The translations under genes were made by a program, and so were the position numbers. Below, in pieces: positions 53,428-63,731 of a DNA stretch of 64,000 nt. Position 1 is the stretch's first letter, and the number at the start of each line of letters is the position of its first letter. The notes beneath the pieces were generated by a model, which was given only the letters and a program-made list of their open reading frames with translations, ran no database searches and was not told the origin of the DNA. This stretch comes from Paenibacillus sp. (lineage in GTDB: Bacteria > Bacillota > Bacilli > Paenibacillales > YIM-B00363), in assembly GCF_035645195.1 (NCBI RefSeq), contig NZ_DASQNA010000002.1, forward strand, positions 1 through 64,000, given 5' to 3'.

Positions 53428-54708
53428 ATGCACCCTTCCCTGCGCCGCAATCGTCCCTTCGTCCGGCTGTGGCTCGCGCAAATCGCCTCCAACGTCGGCG
53501 ATCAGTTTTATTCGATCGCGCTCATTTGGTATTTGCTGCAGCAGGTCGGTTCGCCGTCCGCGCTCAGCTTGTTCACGATTCCCGAGATGGCCGCCGGTCT
53601 GCTGTTCACGCTGCTGTTCGGCGCCGTCGCCGACCGCGCCTCCCCCAGGGCGCTCATGATCCGCTCCGATCTCGCCCGGTTCGTCCTCGTGGGAGCCGTC
53701 TTCGCCTTGATGGCGAGCGGCGTCGGTTCGCTAGGATGGTTCATGGCCATTCAGTTCGGCATCGGCCTGTTCGTCGCTCTGTTCGCCCCCGCCCGCACGG
53801 TCGCGCTCCGCGCCTTCGTCCCGCCGGAGCTGATGAACCAAGCGAACGCGCTGCAGGACACGACGTTCCGGGCGATCCGCATCGGCGCCCCGATGGCGGT
53901 CGCCGCGCTCGCCGCCTTCGTGCCGCTCCATTGGCTCGTTCTGGTCAACGCCTTGGCTTACGCCGCCTCCGCCTGGTTCGTCGCCGCGGCCGGCGATCCG
54001 CCGGCGCCGCCCGCCCGCGCCGTCGACGGGCTTCCCGAACGGATGACGCCCGGCCGATACGCCCGCGACATTCGGGATGCGTACCGATCGCTGCGGTCGA
54101 ATCGGCCGCTGCTTTACACGCTCGTTTTCGGCAACATGGGCTTTCTCGCCTGGCAGGTGCTGTGGACCGTCGGCTTCCCGGTGCTCGCCGCGAACCTCTC
54201 CGGCGGCGCCGCGTCCGCGGCGGCCGAAGGCGGCGGGAGCGGCTGGCTCGGCGTCATCGTCGGCTGCTACGGCGCCGGCAATTTGTTCGGCAGCCTCGTC
54301 ATGACGCGCCTCCCCGTCGCGAAGCCGTTCCACGCCGTCGTCGGGGGATGGCTGTTCCTCGCGGCCGGGTACGCGGTCATCGCCGCCGGGTCCGACGTCC
54401 CGTGGCTCGTCTGCCTCGGCGCCGCCGCGGCGGGCGTCGGCGGCCCCGTTATCGGCATCCCGCTGCTGACGGCGATCCAGACGATGTCCGAACCGCAATA
54501 CACCGGCAAAGTGTACTCCCTCAACATTTTGAGCTTTACGCTGTTCTGCATCGGCTCCTCCTCGATCGGCGCGCTCGGCTTCGGCGATCTTCCGGTTCCG
54601 GCCATGTTCGGCGCAGGGGCGCTCTTCCTCGCCTTCATGGTCGCCGCCGCCTTCGCGTTATACGGCCGGGAGGCGAAGCGCAAGCCGCCTGCGGCGGTAT
54701 CGCCGTAA
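53428..54708 (+). CDS. MFS transporter, drug-efflux type
   Basis: 426 aa, twelve membrane segments. The N-terminus (RNRPFVRLWLAQIASNVGDQFYSIALIWYLLQQ) and loop 2-3 (GAVADRASPRALMIRSDLARFVLVGAVFALM) are typical of the MFS_3 / macrolide-efflux (enterobactin exporter-like) family. The substrate is unknown. The ATG is preceded by AACGAGG 9 nt upstream. No regulator lies next to it. Confidence 0.9.
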   Translation: MHPSLRRNRPFVRLWLAQIASNVGDQFYSIALIWYLLQQVGSPSALSLFTIPEMAAGLLFTLLFGAVADRASPRALMIRSDLARFVLVGAVFALMASGVGSLGWFMAIQFGIGLFVALFAPARTVALRAFVPPELMNQANALQDTTFRAIRIGAPMAVAALAAFVPLHWLVLVNALAYAASAWFVAAAGDPPAPPARAVDGLPERMTPGRYARDIRDAYRSLRSNRPLLYTLVFGNMGFLAWQVLWTVGFPVLAANLSGGAASAAAEGGGSGWLGVIVGCYGAGNLFGSLVMTRLPVAKPFHAVVGGWLFLAAGYAVIAAGSDVPWLVCLGAAAAGVGGPVIGIPLLTAIQTMSEPQYTGKVYSLNILSFTLFCIGSSSIGALGFGDLPVPAMFGAGALFLAFMVAAAFALYGREAKRKPPAAVSP

Positions 54709-54786
54709 GCTCTCGCCGCGCAAATAAAATTCGTTCACACGAAAGAGCGCAAGTGTGATATTTTGGAAAAAACGGAGGCGATACGA

Positions 54787-55242
54787 ATGACAACGACGTT
54801 CGAAAGCATGTTGCAGCATATGGCTTGGGCGGACCGGAAAATCGGTAAGGCGCTGGCGGAAGCGGAGAACCCGCCGGCGGAAGCGGTGCGCTGGTACGCG
54901 CATATCGTCACCGCGGAGATGAACTGGCTCTCGCGGCTGACCGGCGGAGACAGCTTCGTCGCGCCGCTGTTCCCGGAGTGGGACGTCGCGACGGCTGTTG
55001 CGCAATCGGAAGAGACGCTGCCGAAATACGAAGCGTTCCTTGCGTGCGTCGACGACTTCTCCCGCATGGTCGAATACAAGAACAGCGCCGGCGAGCCATT
55101 CCGAACGTCCGTCAACGACATCCTGACGCACGTCTTCCTGCACGGCAGCTACCACCGCGGGCAAATCAACGCCCGCCTGCGCACCGCCGGCCTCGAGCCG
55201 ACCCCCGTCGATTACATCGTGTTCGTCCGGGACCGGCAGTAA
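54787..55242 (+). CDS. DinB family protein
   Basis: 151 aa, a four-helix bundle. MTTTFESMLQHMAWADRKI, WYAHIVTAEMNWLSRL and DILTHVFLHGSYHRGQI give the three-histidine metal site of the DinB/YfiT superfamily. Members are thiol transferases or damage-induced proteins; the reaction is unknown here. The ATG at 54787 has GGAGG 8 nt upstream. Confidence 0.9.
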   Translation: MTTTFESMLQHMAWADRKIGKALAEAENPPAEAVRWYAHIVTAEMNWLSRLTGGDSFVAPLFPEWDVATAVAQSEETLPKYEAFLACVDDFSRMVEYKNSAGEPFRTSVNDILTHVFLHGSYHRGQINARLRTAGLEPTPVDYIVFVRDRQ

Positions 55243-55259
55243 CCGAATAACGACGCAAC

Positions 55260-55287
55260 GAAGCCGCTCGGCCAACCCGAGCGGCTT
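55260..55287. terminator. Convergent terminator after dinB
   Basis: GAAGCCGCTCGG and CCGAGCGGCTTC pair around a short loop between the two convergent genes. The minus-strand tail is GTTGCGTC; the plus-strand tail is TGCATT. Confidence 0.7.
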
Positions 55288-55292
55288 CTGCA

Positions 55293-55622
55293 TTACCACG
55301 TATATTCGTCCGGCACGTACTCGATTTTCGATGCCGCACGGAGCCGCAGCACGCCCGCCGGCTCGTCGTACGCGACGCTGCCGCCGTCCGCGTAAAACCA
55401 ATGCTTCACGACCGGCTGCCGGTCTTCCTCGAACACGAATACGTTCAATTCGTTCCGCCATTTCACGATCTCGTCCGCCGCCTCGCCCGCGGCCAGCCGC
55501 ACCTCGAACGCCCAGCCCGCCCCATCCGGCAGCTCCTTCGCCTCGAACGGCGTTCCGCCCTTCGCCGAATCGACGAACGTGCGGCCGCCGACGGCGTGCT
55601 TGATCAACAATCTGCCCTGCAT
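55293..55622 (-). CDS. Hypothetical protein
   Basis: 109 aa, unrecognised. No signal peptide or membrane segment. It looks all-beta, with charged and aromatic strands (WAFEVRLAAGEAADEIVKW; LNVFVFEEDRQPVVKHWFYA; GVLRLRAASKIEYVPDEYTW). It starts 19 nt after the pirin gene, with GGGAGG 10 nt before the ATG, so the two are one transcription unit. Confidence 0.65.
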   Translation of the reverse strand: MQGRLLIKHAVGGRTFVDSAKGGTPFEAKELPDGAGWAFEVRLAAGEAADEIVKWRNELNVFVFEEDRQPVVKHWFYADGGSVAYDEPAGVLRLRAASKIEYVPDEYTW

Positions 55623-55641
55623 GTCGTTCGCGCCTCCCGGG

Positions 55642-56367
55642 TTACGGCAAATCGATCAGCAGGAAGAACGATTCTCCCCCGCCCGCAGCCGTCAGTTTCA
55701 AGTCCGGCGTCTCCGTAATGCGCGCCGTGTCTCTCGCGGCCAGCGCCGCCGTCTCCGTCGGATCCGCCGCGTTCGCGACGTACATCGATCCCTCGATAAC
55801 GAACAGGAACGCCCGCCGATCCCGCTCCTGCAAAAATTCGAGCGACTCTCCCGCCGGAAGCCTCGACAAATAGATCGTCATGTCTTGGTGGATTCTCGCG
55901 ACGCCTGCGCCGCCGTCCCGCGACACGATCGGCACGAGCCCCTCCCTCAGCGCATCCACGTCGAACGCGGACGTTTCGTACGACGGGGGCAGCCCTCTCC
56001 GCTCCGGCTCGAACCACATTTGGAGCAAATTGACCGGCTCGTCGTCGGACGGATTCGCCTCCGTATGGATGACGCCCGTTCCCGCCGTCATGCGCTGCAC
56101 TTCGCCGAAGCCGGTCACCGCCACGTTGCCGAGACTGTCCTCGTGCCGCAGCTTCCCGCTCAGCACGACCGACACGATCTCCATGTCCGCGTGCGGATGC
56201 GCGCCGAAGCCTCGCCGCGGGGCTACCGTATCATCGTTGCACACGCGCATCGGTCCGAATTTCGAATTGTTCTCGTCGAAATAGTCCCCGAAGGAAAAGC
56301 TGAAGTTCGACTGCAGCCAGCCGTGGTCCTGACTGTACCGGGTATGCTTCGGATATACGTGGATCAC
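55642..56367 (-). CDS. Pirin family protein (YhhW-like)
   Basis: 241 aa, two cupin barrels. MIHVYPKHTRYSQDHGWLQSNFSFSFGDYFDENNSKFGPMRVCNDDTV is the family N-terminus. The metal site is in GFGAHPHADMEIVSVVLSGKLRHEDS (His, His, His/Glu) with GTGVIHTEANPSD. Such proteins can act as quercetin 2,3-dioxygenases in vitro; the role in the cell is unknown. The GTG at 56367 is favoured by GGAGGG 7 nt upstream; the ATG at 56382 is the alternative. Confidence 0.9.
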   Translation of the reverse strand: MIHVYPKHTRYSQDHGWLQSNFSFSFGDYFDENNSKFGPMRVCNDDTVAPRRGFGAHPHADMEIVSVVLSGKLRHEDSLGNVAVTGFGEVQRMTAGTGVIHTEANPSDDEPVNLLQMWFEPERRGLPPSYETSAFDVDALREGLVPIVSRDGGAGVARIHQDMTIYLSRLPAGESLEFLQERDRRAFLFVIEGSMYVANAADPTETAALAARDTARITETPDLKLTAAGGGESFFLLIDLP

Positions 56368-56417
56368 TCGCGGTCCCTCCATTTCTTCCCTTATTGTACC
56401 CTTTCCGCGGACGCGCG

Positions 56418-56494
56418 AAAAGCCGGCCCCGTACGGGAGCCGGCCTCCCCTGCGCAACAACAAAAAACACCCGAGGCGCAAAACCTCGAGTGTC
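56418..56494 (-). terminator. Tandem terminators after gdhA
   Basis: First, ACACTCGAGG and CCTCGGGTGT then a T-run (56494-56461). Second, GCCGGCTCCCGTACGGGGCCGGC then TTTTCG (about 56444-56418). Together they isolate gdhA from the pirin gene. Confidence 0.85.
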
Positions 56495-56509
56495 CGTATA
56501 AGATATCGA

Positions 56510-57945
<1,436 letters not shown>

Positions 57946-58183
57946 TGGCTTTTTCCTTATCCATGAAAGCCCCTTCAATGGAAATTTTCGAGCCCGCTCT
58001 ATCTCCTTAACGAACCGCAAGTGAAACCCATTATTTAACACAACCTCCGACTGAAGGGGTGAGCCAAAGCAGAGTGCATGTAACAATTTGAGAGAGCCCT
58101 CTCGGGGGCTTATTATCTTTAAGGAGCAGGGGAGTTCCCATACACTTTCCCCCTACGGTTCCCGATGCCGATCGAACATTCCG

Positions 58184-59113
58184 TCAAAACAGCGACATTT
58201 GCTCCGGCGGCGGCTCGCCGGGGGCTTGTCCGAGCATCGCCATGAGCCGCCTCGCGTTGCCCGCGCCGTGGCCGCCGGAGTTGTTGTTGAAAATAACGTC
58301 GATCGCCTGCGTCGATTCCAGCATCCGCTCCAGGATGCCGACCCACTCGCGCAGCTCTTCGTCGTTGTAATCGTACAAATACCGCACCGCTCGCCAGTCG
58401 GCGCGGCCGCCGGTCTGCCAATGCGCAGCGTTGCGCCCGTGGAACCGAACGATCGTCCGCTCCGGATGCGTCGGCACCGGCACGAGCGGCACCGAGCCGA
58501 GGCCGGCCTGCGGCTCGTCGCACACGCTGTGCATCCACCCTTCGCGCTCCATGAACGCGAGCGTCTTCGCGCGCATGTCGGACGCGAACCAGCTTTGGTG
58601 GCGAAATTCGAGCGCGAGCGGCGCCCCCCCCATGAGCGATTTCGCCCGCCGCAGCGCCGCCACGTTGTCACGCGTGCAGTCGAACCACGGCGGATATTGG
58701 AACAAGTACGCCCGCAGCTTCCCGGACCGCTCCATCGGTTCGAACGCCGCGCGGAACGCGGCGAACAGCGCCGCTTCGTCGTCCTCGTTCCGGTCCCCGG
58801 CTCCCGCCGCGGCCGCGGGCCGCTCCCCCGTCAGCAGCCTGCCGATCGCGCGCCGCCCCGAATCTCGGTCGTGTCCCGTCATCTCCTGGTACGCTTTCAC
58901 GACGAAGCCGAAGCCGGGCGGCGTCTCCTCCACCCAGCGGCGCACCGTGTCGGGGGAAGGAATACCGTAGAAGGAGCTGTCGACCTCGACGACCGCGAAA
59001 TGCTTCGCGTACAACGCCAGCTTGCGGCCCGCGGGCGTTCCCGGCGGCGTCACCGTATCGTGCCCGCCCCAGCCGGCGAGGCCGACGGCGACGCGCTCCT
59101 TCGCCGAACTCAT
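58184..59113 (-). CDS. DUF72 family protein
   Basis: 309 aa TIM-barrel-like protein of the YecE/YunF family. VGLAGWGGHDTVTPPGTPAGRKLALYAKHFAVVEVDSSFYGIPSP at the N-terminus, FGFVVKAYQEMTGH, LRAYLFQYPPWFDC, ALEFRHQSWFA and VRFHGRNAAHW are family blocks. Function is unknown; no catalytic residues are established. Confidence 0.9.
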   Translation of the reverse strand: MSSAKERVAVGLAGWGGHDTVTPPGTPAGRKLALYAKHFAVVEVDSSFYGIPSPDTVRRWVEETPPGFGFVVKAYQEMTGHDRDSGRRAIGRLLTGERPAAAAGAGDRNEDDEAALFAAFRAAFEPMERSGKLRAYLFQYPPWFDCTRDNVAALRRAKSLMGGAPLALEFRHQSWFASDMRAKTLAFMEREGWMHSVCDEPQAGLGSVPLVPVPTHPERTIVRFHGRNAAHWQTGGRADWRAVRYLYDYNDEELREWVGILERMLESTQAIDVIFNNNSGGHGAGNARRLMAMLGQAPGEPPPEQMSLF

Positions 59114-59147
59114 GCGCCTTCCCCCTTCCTCCTTCGCTCCGGCGTCT

Positions 59148-59810
59148 TCACGATTCGCTCCCCCACAGCTTCCGGCTCTTCCGCAGGAAGCGGTACCCTT
59201 TGCGCACGCCGTTCATGAGGGGATCCGGAACCGCCACGGGATTGTCATGCATGAACGGCACATAGAGCCGATGGTACGCGCGCTTCAGGTCCCGCCACAT
59301 GTGGCAGGGTTCCGGCTTCAGGAAGTCGGACACGTCGACCACGACGCCCCGTCCCTCATCGGTCACCATGACGTTCTTGCCGTGCACGTCGTGCGGGTTC
59401 AGCCCGCGTTCGCGGGCATAATCGAGCGCTTCGTCGATATCGTCGACGACGCGCTTCGGGATGCGCACGCCCTTCTGCACGCATTCGTACAACGTCTTGC
59501 CGTACAGCCGTTTCAATACGAGAAATCGCCGCGCGCGGTCGGCATGCAGACATTCCGAATACGCCTCGTGTTTACCGAGCCGACGGTACACCTCGACCTC
59601 GTCCTCCCAGCCTTCCTTGCCCGGCGCGTACAGCTTCACCACGCGATCCGGGTAATCGGGATGGGCGACGACGGCCGCGTAATTGCCCCGGCCCAACAGC
59701 TTCCAAGGCGCAGGCAGCTCCGACACGACGACGGGGTCGTGAGGATCCGGGCTGTCCGCGCGGAAGCCAGGAATCAGATCTTTATATATAAGTTCCAAAA
59801 ATGCGTCCAT
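59148..59810 (-). CDS. RIO-like serine/threonine protein kinase (YrzF type)
   Basis: About 220 aa, a minimal kinase fold. Glycine loop LLGRGNYAAVVAHP, Lys in DRVVKLYAPG, Glu in GWEDEVEVYRRLG, catalytic loop GLNPHDVHGKNVMV (Asp and Asn) and VVDVSDF in place of DFG. The metal-binding Asp is kept, so it may be active. The ATG at 59810 is chosen with GGGCGGTG 6 nt upstream. In Bacillales such genes are small, soluble and poorly studied. Confidence 0.85.
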   Translation of the reverse strand: MDAFLELIYKDLIPGFRADSPDPHDPVVVSELPAPWKLLGRGNYAAVVAHPDYPDRVVKLYAPGKEGWEDEVEVYRRLGKHEAYSECLHADRARRFLVLKRLYGKTLYECVQKGVRIPKRVVDDIDEALDYARERGLNPHDVHGKNVMVTDEGRGVVVDVSDFLKPEPCHMWRDLKRAYHRLYVPFMHDNPVAVPDPLMNGVRKGYRFLRKSRKLWGSES

Positions 59811-59879
59811 TGGTATCACCGCCCGAACCTATTGTAACATTCCGCCCGAAAGCCGGGCATTCCTTTCGCCGGACCTGTT

Positions 59880-60587
59880 TCAGCATATGCATGTTTTCTT
59901 CTTTTGGCCCACCCGTCCCATTCGCGCGACCTTCTCGATATACTCGGACGCGAGCGGCACCTTGCAGGCCGTGTTCCCGACGTTGACGTCCACCTTGCCG
60001 ATGGCCGCCGCCGCCGCGGCCGCCTCCCCATGCAGCGCCGGCACGTAGCAGCCGACGGCGATGACGAAGCCGTTCATCGCGTACCGCACCCGGTTCCGCT
60101 CCTCGTGCACCGACGAACGCGCGCGCGCCAGCAGCCCCGCGATCTCGTCCATCGCCAGCGTCTCGTCCGGCGCGATCGAGAGATAGCTTGCGTAGACGCT
60201 CCACCCGGCGGCGGCGGTCAGCTCCCCCTCCGCCTCGATCCAGCCGCGAGCGAGCTCGAGCGCGAACGGGCTTTCCGCCGCGACCCACGCCACGGCGCTC
60301 TCCGCGAGCATGTACCAATTCGCCGCATGGACCCACCGCGTCAACTGCTCCTTCGTCGTGCGCTTGGGATCGATCGACAGGGCGGCCAAGTACATCGCGT
60401 CGCTGTTGCCGGAATCGAACAGCCGGACGGCCAGCGCCTGGTCCTTCTTCACGGTTTTGGCGAGCTTCTTCAGGTCGCCGATTTTCACCCCGAACAGCGG
60501 CTCCTTCGCTCCGTGGTTCAGATACGTTCGCTTCGTCCGCTCGTCAGCCATCGCCTCGAGTGCGCTCATGACTTCTTCGTACGTCAT
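59880..60587 (-). CDS. DNA alkylation repair protein AlkD-like
   Basis: 235 aa of HEAT-like helices. TYLNHGAKEPLFGVKIGDLKKLAKTVKKDQALAVRLFDSGNSDAMYLAALSIDP is the family start; the active-site region WVHAANWYMLAES contains Trp and Asn/Trp residues, but the catalytic Asp of B. cereus AlkD (in the ..NWDLID.. motif) is not evident (NWYMLAE here). The protein may therefore be an AlkD paralogue without glycosylase activity. It ends in a Lys-rich tail (GQKKKTCIC). Confidence 0.85.
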   Translation of the reverse strand: MTYEEVMSALEAMADERTKRTYLNHGAKEPLFGVKIGDLKKLAKTVKKDQALAVRLFDSGNSDAMYLAALSIDPKRTTKEQLTRWVHAANWYMLAESAVAWVAAESPFALELARGWIEAEGELTAAAGWSVYASYLSIAPDETLAMDEIAGLLARARSSVHEERNRVRYAMNGFVIAVGCYVPALHGEAAAAAAAIGKVDVNVGNTACKVPLASEYIEKVARMGRVGQKKKTCIC

Positions 60588-60753
60588 ATCGTTTCGATTC
60601 CTCCCGCTCGGCCGTGTCTGCCATCATGATACCGATTATAGCGCGAGTCGGCGTCTTGTGGTTCGGCAACTTGCATTCCGGTAGAAAAAGGACCCCGATA
60701 TGCGATGATGCCGGCGGCGAGGCCCGCTCCAACTTCCCCCGTTTCGCCCCGTT

Positions 60754-60780
60754 GTCACAAAAATGCAGGCCTTCTCGTTA
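60754..60780 (+). promoter_or_regulatory. ECF41-type sigma factor promoter
   Basis: TGTCACA at 60754-60760, a 16-nt spacer, CGTT at 60777-60780. The ECF41 consensus reported for other bacteria is TGTCACA-N16-CGTC, so it differs in one base. It drives the NDH-2-like gene and the ECF41 sigma gene that follows, implying autoregulation. Confidence 0.7.
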
Positions 60781-60812
60781 CAGAGGCAAACAAAAAAAAA
60801 GGAGCGATTTCG

Positions 60813-62000
60813 ATGAAGGAGCATACGGTTGTCGTCGTCGGGGGCGGTTATGCGGGCATTCATACGGTGAGGGCGGTCAAGGCGGAAAGCGAACGGAGCG
60901 GCGTTCCGGTTCGGGTCGTGCTGCTGGACGAAAAAGCGTACCATCTCAAAAAGGTTCGCCTCGTGCAGGCGGCGGCGGTGCCGACGGAACTCCGGGTGTC
61001 GTGGGAGGCGATGTTCGGGGCGGGCGAAGCGGCCGTCGTGCAGGGGCGCTGCCTCGGCGTCGACGCTGCGGCGCGGCGGGTCCGGTACGCGGAACCGGAC
61101 GGGACGGAGCGGTCGCTGCCGTACGACCGGCTCGTGCTCGCGCTCGGCAGCGTCGTCCGCGGCGCGCCGGAAGGCGCGGGCGGCATCGCGCTGCGCGGCG
61201 AGGAAGAGGCGGAGCGCATCCGCCGCCTCGTCGAGGCGAACCTCGCCGCGGCGGCGGGCGAGCACGATCCCGAGCGGCGGGCGGCGCTCGCGGCCGTCGT
61301 CGTCGCGGGCGGCGGCATCAGCGGCGTCGAGACGGCCGCCGAATTGATGAAGGCGATGAAGCGGCAGGCGGCGGCGCTCGCCCTGCCCGTCGAGCTGCCT
61401 CGCGTGACGCTTGTGCTCAGCGGCAACCGGCTCGTGCCGCTCATGACGGACGGCGCGGCCGAGAGGCTCGAGGCGAAGATGCGCGCGATCGGCGTGCGTA
61501 TCGTCCGGAACGCGCGCGTGGCGCGCGACGCCGGAGACGGCTTCGCGGAGCTGTCCGACGGCCGGCGCCTGCCGTCCGGCTGCACGATTTGGACGATCGG
61601 GGTCGATCCGAATCCGGCGGTCCGCACGCTCGGTCTCCCGACGGACGACGCCGGACGGCTGATCGCCGACGCGCGGTTTCGGGTTCGCGGCGGCTATGAT
61701 ACGATATATGCCATCGGCGACAACGCGCATATCGTCGACGCCGCGGGCGTCGAAGCCGGCATGACGTGCCGCGAGGCGATTCAGGAAGCGCAGCATCTCG
61801 GCAAAGTGCTGCTCGCCGACATCGCCGGCCGGCCCGCCGAGCCGTACCGCGCGGCGACGCGCCAGCAGTACTGCGTCGACCTCGGCGACGGCGAAGGCTT
61901 CGCCTGGATTCGCCATTGGGGCGTCGACTTTACGGTCGGCGGCGCGCTGGGCGGGAAAGTTCGTGAATACACTTGGAATGCGGGAAGCTTAATGAAATAA
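60813..62000 (+). CDS. NDH-2-like FAD-dependent pyridine nucleotide oxidoreductase
   Basis: 395 aa. Two dinucleotide-binding motifs, VVVVGGGYAGIHTVRAV (FAD) and VVVAGGGISGVETAAEL (NAD(P)H), and the flavin site YDTIYAIGDNAHI. There is no clear C-terminal membrane-binding helix. It resembles type II NADH dehydrogenase; the electron acceptor is unknown. AAAGGAG is 8 nt before the ATG. It lies 12 nt from an ECF41 sigma gene, in the role of the COE (oxidoreductase-type) partner known for ECF41 loci. Confidence 0.9.
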   Translation: MKEHTVVVVGGGYAGIHTVRAVKAESERSGVPVRVVLLDEKAYHLKKVRLVQAAAVPTELRVSWEAMFGAGEAAVVQGRCLGVDAAARRVRYAEPDGTERSLPYDRLVLALGSVVRGAPEGAGGIALRGEEEAERIRRLVEANLAAAAGEHDPERRAALAAVVVAGGGISGVETAAELMKAMKRQAAALALPVELPRVTLVLSGNRLVPLMTDGAAERLEAKMRAIGVRIVRNARVARDAGDGFAELSDGRRLPSGCTIWTIGVDPNPAVRTLGLPTDDAGRLIADARFRVRGGYDTIYAIGDNAHIVDAAGVEAGMTCREAIQEAQHLGKVLLADIAGRPAEPYRAATRQQYCVDLGDGEGFAWIRHWGVDFTVGGALGGKVREYTWNAGSLMK

Positions 62001-62012
62001 GGAGCGTGGCGC

Positions 62013-62921
62013 ATGGTCGAAACGACGGACGATTTGTATGTGAAGTATAGGCCTCTTCTGTTTTCAATCGCATACCGCATGACCGGATTAAGAGCCGAGG
62101 CGGAGGACGTCGTTCAAGACGTCTTCCTCCAGTGGGCGCGGCGTCCGCCGGAAGCGCAACATTTGGAGCATCCGAAGGCGTACTTGTGCCGAATGACCGT
62201 CAACCGGTGCACCGACCTCGCTCGCTCGGCTCGGGCGCGGCGGTTAACGTATTTCGGTCCGTGGCTTCCGGAGCCGCTCGTCGCGTTGGAGCGCGACCCT
62301 GCCGCCGCCGTGGAAGAGGATGAGACGCTGTCGTTCGCTATGTTGCTGCTGATGGAGAAGCTGCGGCCCGTCGAGCGCGCCGTCTTCGTGCTGCGCGAGG
62401 CGTTCGGCTTCGAATATGCCGACATCGCCGGCATGATCGATAAAACGGAAGCGAACGTGCGGCAAATCGTCAGCCGCGTCCGCGCGAAGCTGGACGCCGA
62501 GCGGCCGGCGGACGCCGCGCCGCAAGCCGCCTTCGCCTTCGCGTCGGAACTGCTTGCAGCGTTCCATCAAGCGTCGAGCAGCGGCAATCTCGAGCCGCTC
62601 ATGCAGCGGCTTGCGCCGGACGTCGTCCTGCTGTCGGACGGCGGCGGGAAAGCGTTCGCCGCCCCGGTGCCGATCGTTTCCCGCAACCGCGTGGCCGCGT
62701 TCCTCGGCGGCTTGATGCGCAAAGCGGCGGAAGCGCCCGGCAAGTATTCCTTCATCCCCGTCCCTGTCAACGGCGGCCCCGGCCTCGTCGTGCTTGAAGG
62801 CAGCAGCGTGAGCAACGTGATGACGTTCGCGTTCGGCGCGGACGGCGCTGTTCATGACATCTACATCGTCCGGAACCCGGACAAACTGAGACATGTTTCC
62901 GCCGCCCTGCGAATACCCTAG
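62013..62921 (+). CDS. ECF41-family RNA polymerase sigma factor (SigJ-like)
   Basis: 302 aa, longer than an ordinary ECF sigma because of a fused C-terminal SnoaL-like domain. Sigma region 2 (LYVKYRPLLFSIAYRMTGLRAEAEDVVQDVFLQW) and region 4 (LRPVERAVFVLREAFGFEYADIAGMIDKTEANVRQIVSRVRAKL) are followed by a SnoaL domain with LAPDVVLLSDGGGKAFAA, which carries the DGGGK motif of ECF41. In ECF41 this domain takes the place of an anti-sigma. Activating signal unknown. Transcribed with the NDH-2-like gene, and uppP follows 27 nt after. Confidence 0.95.
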   Translation: MVETTDDLYVKYRPLLFSIAYRMTGLRAEAEDVVQDVFLQWARRPPEAQHLEHPKAYLCRMTVNRCTDLARSARARRLTYFGPWLPEPLVALERDPAAAVEEDETLSFAMLLLMEKLRPVERAVFVLREAFGFEYADIAGMIDKTEANVRQIVSRVRAKLDAERPADAAPQAAFAFASELLAAFHQASSSGNLEPLMQRLAPDVVLLSDGGGKAFAAPVPIVSRNRVAAFLGGLMRKAAEAPGKYSFIPVPVNGGPGLVVLEGSSVSNVMTFAFGADGAVHDIYIVRNPDKLRHVSAALRIP

Positions 62922-62948
62922 TACCACTACGGACAAACGGGGTGGAGC

Positions 62949-63731
62949 ATGTCCTGGATCGAAGCGTTTCTCCTCGGACTCATTCAAGGGCTGACGGAAT
63001 TTTTGCCGATCAGCAGCACCGGCCACCTCGCGCTCGGACGCCATGCGTTCGGGCTGCAGGAGGCCGGTTTGTTTCTCGACACGATGCTGCATGTCGGCAC
63101 GCTCGCGGCCGTCGTCTTCTACTACCGAACGGAGCTGCTCGACGTGCTGCGGCGGCCGTTCGGCCGCACGAGCATGCTGCTCGCCGTCGGCACGATTCCG
63201 GCCGTCGTCGTCGGGCTGCTCTTCGAAGACTTCTTCGAAGCGATCTCGGTCAGCGGCGCGACGATCGGCTGGGAGTTTCTCGCGACCGGCGTCTTCCTCT
63301 GGTTCGCCGACCGCATTCGCGACGGGCGCAAGCGCATGCAGGACATCACCTACGCGGACGCCCTCGTCATCGGCGCGTTCCAAGCGGGCGCGATCATGCC
63401 CGCCCTGTCCCGCTCGGGCCTGACGATCGTCGGCGGCCTGCTGCGGAAGCTCGACCGCGCGACGGCGGCGTATTTCTCGTTCCTGCTGTCGATTCCCGCC
63501 ATCCTCGGCGGCGTCGTCATGCAGGGCGCGCACCTCGTCGACGGCAGCGCGGGCGAATCGATCGGCCTCGGAGCGCTCGCTATCGGCGCGGCCGCCTCCG
63601 CCGTATTCGGCTACCTCGCCGTCCGGTGGATGATCGATTTCTTGAAGCGCGGCTCCCTCAAAGTGTTCGCCGTCTACGTCTGGGCGCTCGGCCTCGTGAT
63701 CATCGCGGCGCAGCTGTTCGGCAAGTGGTGA
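62949..63731 (+). CDS. uppP: Undecaprenyl-diphosphate phosphatase
   Basis: 260 aa, seven to eight membrane segments. It recycles undecaprenyl pyrophosphate to the monophosphate used in wall synthesis and gives bacitracin tolerance. Signature motifs are LIQGLTEFLPISSTGHL (catalytic Glu and Ser) and PALSRSGLTIVGGLLRKL (Arg, Ser). It follows the ECF41 gene closely and may share its promoter, which would link wall lipid recycling to the sigma response. Confidence 0.96.
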   Translation: MSWIEAFLLGLIQGLTEFLPISSTGHLALGRHAFGLQEAGLFLDTMLHVGTLAAVVFYYRTELLDVLRRPFGRTSMLLAVGTIPAVVVGLLFEDFFEAISVSGATIGWEFLATGVFLWFADRIRDGRKRMQDITYADALVIGAFQAGAIMPALSRSGLTIVGGLLRKLDRATAAYFSFLLSIPAILGGVVMQGAHLVDGSAGESIGLGALAIGAAASAVFGYLAVRWMIDFLKRGSLKVFAVYVWALGLVIIAAQLFGKW

